This document shows positions 62,296-64,000 of a stretch of DNA of 64,000 nt, in pieces (positions within the stretch are counted from its first letter, which is position 1; each line of letters opens with the position of its first letter). A program made the translations under genes and the position numbers. Under the pieces are notes generated by a model. The model saw only the letters and a list, made by a program, of their open reading frames with translations. It did not search any database and was not told the origin of the DNA. This DNA is from Cetobacterium sp. ZOR0034 (lineage in GTDB: Bacteria; Fusobacteriota; Fusobacteriia; Fusobacteriales; Fusobacteriaceae): assembly GCF_000799075.1 (NCBI RefSeq), contig NZ_JTLI01000007.1:1-64000 (forward strand), read 5' to 3'.

Positions 62296-63639
62296 TTATA
62301 CCACATTTTTATAAAACTTGTCCCGATAGAACTTTGCAAAAATTGCAGCTTCTACTGTCCACTGAAGTGAGGTAATCCACCAGAAATATGTCACTGGCAT
62401 CTTTTTTAAATATATAAAGTAGTACATCAACGGTAATCTTATACACCAGTTACAAAACAGAACTATTCTAAACGGCGTCTTCGTATCTCCCATTCCCTTT
62501 AGAGCTGCTGATAATACCATATCTATAGCGGTCGGGATTTGTTGAATTGAAGCTATTGTCAAACATGCCGCTCCAAGAGCTATAATTTCAACTTCATCAC
62601 TTTTAATAAAAATTCGTATGAGATCTTTTGAAAAAATCAAAAATATTATCGAGAAAAATCCCATAACCATAACAGCTAAAAGTAGTGATACATTAGCATA
62701 TTCACGGGCTTCTTTTAAATCTTTCTTTCCTATACTATATCCAACTAAAGAAACAGCCGAGATAGCGAATCCCCATCCTGGCATAAACGAAACACTCTCT
62801 ATCGTAACTGTTATTTGGTTTGCTGAAAATGCCAAACTTCCGAGCTTCATCACCATCATTACACTCAAAAGCCTCACTATACTAAAAGCTCCTTCACTAA
62901 GAGCGGAAGGAATAGATAGCTCCACTAGCTCTTTTAAATTAGAATAGTCTATCCTACCTTTCAAAGTCAACTTAAAAGGTAACTCTTTTAATTTTGTCAA
63001 AATAAATATAAAAGCAAGTATATTTCCAGTTGTAGTTGCTATTGCTGCCCCAGCAATCCCAAGCTCTGGAAAACCAAACTTTCCAAAAATAAGAACATAG
63101 TCGAGCGATAAATTAACTATATTAAGTATTGCAGCAGCGTAAAGAGGGATTTTTGTATTTTTGGCTCCTCTAAAAACACCATTTAAAACATTTGTAATCA
63201 TATTAAACAGCAATCCAATAGAACATATCCTCATATATTTATAGCTCAACTCTAATACTTCACCTTTTGCTCCACCTAAACTCAAAATCTCTTTTGAAAA
63301 TATAAAAAAGATAGAAAACATAATAAAGGCTATGAAAATACCAATCTTCACTCCAAGATTAGCTACACTCTTAGCTTTATCTTCATCTCCTCCGCCAAGA
63401 GCTCTAGCTACTATAGAAGTAATAGATATTGATAATCCCATACCTATCAATATATTTATGAAAGTATACATAATCTCAGAGCTAAATCCTACGGCTGAAA
63501 CAGCTGTTCCCCCTCCATACTTCCCAACCATAAGAGTATCTAAAACCCAGATAAGCATATAGAGTATCATCTCTCCAACCGCTGGAATAGCTAACTTTAT
63601 AATCTCTTTAGATCTATTTATAAAAACCTCTTTTTTCAT
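62296..63639 (-). CDS. MATE-family multidrug/metabolite efflux transporter
   Basis: This 447-residue antiporter has 12 TM helices in two homologous halves. The start LAIPAVGEMILYMLIWVLDTLMVGKYGG and the repeat QITVTIESVSFMPGWGFAISAVSLVGYSIG (about 268-297) are typical of the NorM/DinF-like MATE superfamily. Substrate unknown. AAGGGGTGAG precedes the ATG. It lies divergent from the gene behind the tandem-repeat leader. Confidence 0.92.
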   Translation of the reverse strand: MKKEVFINRSKEIIKLAIPAVGEMILYMLIWVLDTLMVGKYGGGTAVSAVGFSSEIMYTFINILIGMGLSISITSIVARALGGGDEDKAKSVANLGVKIGIFIAFIMFSIFFIFSKEILSLGGAKGEVLELSYKYMRICSIGLLFNMITNVLNGVFRGAKNTKIPLYAAAILNIVNLSLDYVLIFGKFGFPELGIAGAAIATTTGNILAFIFILTKLKELPFKLTLKGRIDYSNLKELVELSIPSALSEGAFSIVRLLSVMMVMKLGSLAFSANQITVTIESVSFMPGWGFAISAVSLVGYSIGKKDLKEAREYANVSLLLAVMVMGFFSIIFLIFSKDLIRIFIKSDEVEIIALGAACLTIASIQQIPTAIDMVLSAALKGMGDTKTPFRIVLFCNWCIRLPLMYYFIYLKKMPVTYFWWITSLQWTVEAAIFAKFYRDKFYKNVV

Positions 63640-63730
63640 AAACTCACCCCTTTAATCGCGAATTTAATCTATAACTATTCTTATTTACTAAAATATACCA
63701 TAGTTTCATTCGTTTTACAAAAATTAAAAA

Positions 63731-63759
63731 TTGACTTTTAACATAATAAAGAGTATAAT
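63731..63759 (+). promoter_or_regulatory. Promoter of the tandem-repeat leader RNA
   Basis: TTGACT (63731-63736) and TATAAT (63754-63759) are exactly 17 bp apart. RNA would start near 63766, some 20 nt before the repeat array. Confidence 0.85.
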
Positions 63760-63765
63760 TTATTA

Positions 63766-63934
63766 AAGTAAAGGTGAACTAGCACCTAAAAAACCTAAAA
63801 TTTAAATCAGACATAAGGGCTGATACCGTTGGTAGGCAACAGAAAAACCTAAAATTTAAATCAGACATAAGGGCTGATACCGTTGGTAGGCAACAGAAAA
63901 ACTAGAAGTTAAAGACCACTTTAAAGTGGTCTTT
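63766..63934 (+). ncRNA. Structured leader RNA with tandem units and terminator-like hairpin
   Basis: The leader begins with a small hairpin, AGGTG/CACCT (63772-63787), followed by two exact 54-nt units and then a 12-bp palindromic hairpin (63911-63934) with a weak T tail. Each unit can form two stems (ATCAG/CTGAT and GTTG/CAAC). CCTA at the start of each unit is complementary to TAGG in the second loop. No known RNA class is recognised. See the findings for the candidate interpretation as a tandem aptamer. Confidence 0.6.
63789..63896 (+). repeat. Two exact 54-bp tandem repeats
   Basis: Unit 1 spans 63789-63842 and unit 2 spans 63843-63896, identical over all 54 bases. The five A that start each unit recur after unit 2 (63897-63901), followed by CTAG rather than CCTA. 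Confidence 0.97.
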
Positions 63935-63942
63935 ATATTTTC
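63911..63942 (+). terminator. Possible attenuator hairpin of the leader
   Basis: A 24-bp perfect palindrome (63911-63934), AAAGACCA and TGGTCTTT around CTTTAAAG, is followed by ATATTTTC. The T tail is imperfect. It ends 11 nt before AGGAG. Confidence 0.6.
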
Positions 63943-63955
63943 ATTAGGAGACTAT

Positions 63956-64000
63956 GTGAATACAAATATTAATAAAAAAGATATTTTAAAGAAACTAAAA
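63956..64000 (+). CDS. 5' end of an unidentified gene behind the tandem-repeat leader
   Basis: Fifteen codons are visible, starting with GTG 5 nt after AGGAG (63946-63950) and reading NTNINKKDILKKLK before the window ends. An ATG two bases earlier is followed at once by a stop codon, so GTG is the likely start. The product cannot be identified from this length. Confidence 0.6.
   Translation, partial: MNTNINKKDILKKLK

Noticed and set aside
63772-63800. Resemblance of the start of the last leader to a preQ1-I riboswitch
   Set aside because: An AGGTG/CACCT hairpin followed by AAAAAACC recalls the class, but the loop lacks the conserved TTCTAGC and the A-rich tail does not end in CTAA as required.
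63789-63896. CRISPR array
   Set aside because: Only two directly adjacent copies with no spacers, and units of 54 bp.
1-64000. tRNA, rRNA, insertion sequence, prophage or attachment site
   Set aside because: No tRNA-like cloverleaf, transposase, integrase, phage structural gene or flanking inverted repeats were seen in reading the window.

Overview
The window is AT-rich chromosomal DNA with dense bacterial genes, strong AGGAGG-type ribosome binding sites and many intrinsic terminators. The gene content fits an anaerobic, fermentative member of the Fusobacteriota, with a Cetobacterium- or Fusobacterium-like genome as my best guess: anaerobic sulfite reductase, formate/nitrite channel, Min system, NagE/MalX-type PTS, Bat operon, class II GalT and a fusobacterial-type AAA-ATPase/nuclease. 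This taxonomic call is inference from gene content. I see no rRNA, tRNA, insertion sequence, prophage or CRISPR array. Most of the window reads as core chromosome.

Layout. 0-10 kb: a HAD phosphatase, a REC-PAS-PAS-GGDEF-EAL signalling protein, then a seven-gene moxR-DUF58-(membrane protein)-batA-batB-batC-batD operon. 10-18 kb: a small unknown gene; a purine permease whose whole leader is a purine riboswitch, predicted adenine type, sitting on the ribosome binding site; a two-gene betaine/ergothioneine-like ABC transporter; a CPA2 antiporter behind a fluoride riboswitch; and a NagE-like PTS IICB. 18-25 kb: sbcD-sbcC-murI-peptide-binding protein. 25-36 kb: a formate/nitrite channel, a secreted FMN-binding-like protein, a metallophosphoesterase, asrABC, a DUF1456 protein, a pdp-deoC-crp operon, and a second Crp-like regulator with an iron alcohol dehydrogenase. 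36-46 kb: a four-gene siderophore ABC transporter, a second diguanylate cyclase, a flavinylated lipoprotein reductase, an EamA transporter and minCDE. 46-53 kb: an MsmX-like sugar ATPase, then galM and a ROK repressor divergent from galK-galT-GIY-YIG-TSUP. 53-64 kb: two related multi-domain HTH regulators, the malX-malY pair, an amino acid permease, an AAA/PD-(D/E)XK protein and a MATE exporter. The window ends with an unusual leader RNA made of two exact 54-bp tandem repeats in front of a gene that runs off the end.

Regulation is the richest part. There are two recognisable riboswitches (purine, fluoride). There is one tandem-repeat leader that I cannot assign to a known class and consider the best novelty candidate. 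Two perfect TGTGA-N6-TCACA operators lie in front of asrA and the formate/nitrite channel gene; they match the CRP-like recognition helix of a regulator encoded just beside asrABC, which suggests a local anaerobic respiration regulon. Several dyads overlap promoter elements, for example in front of the amino acid permease and the metallophosphoesterase.

Limits: all homology calls come from reading motifs and architecture by eye. Start sites were adjusted by ribosome binding site spacing, and no alignment or folding program was run.
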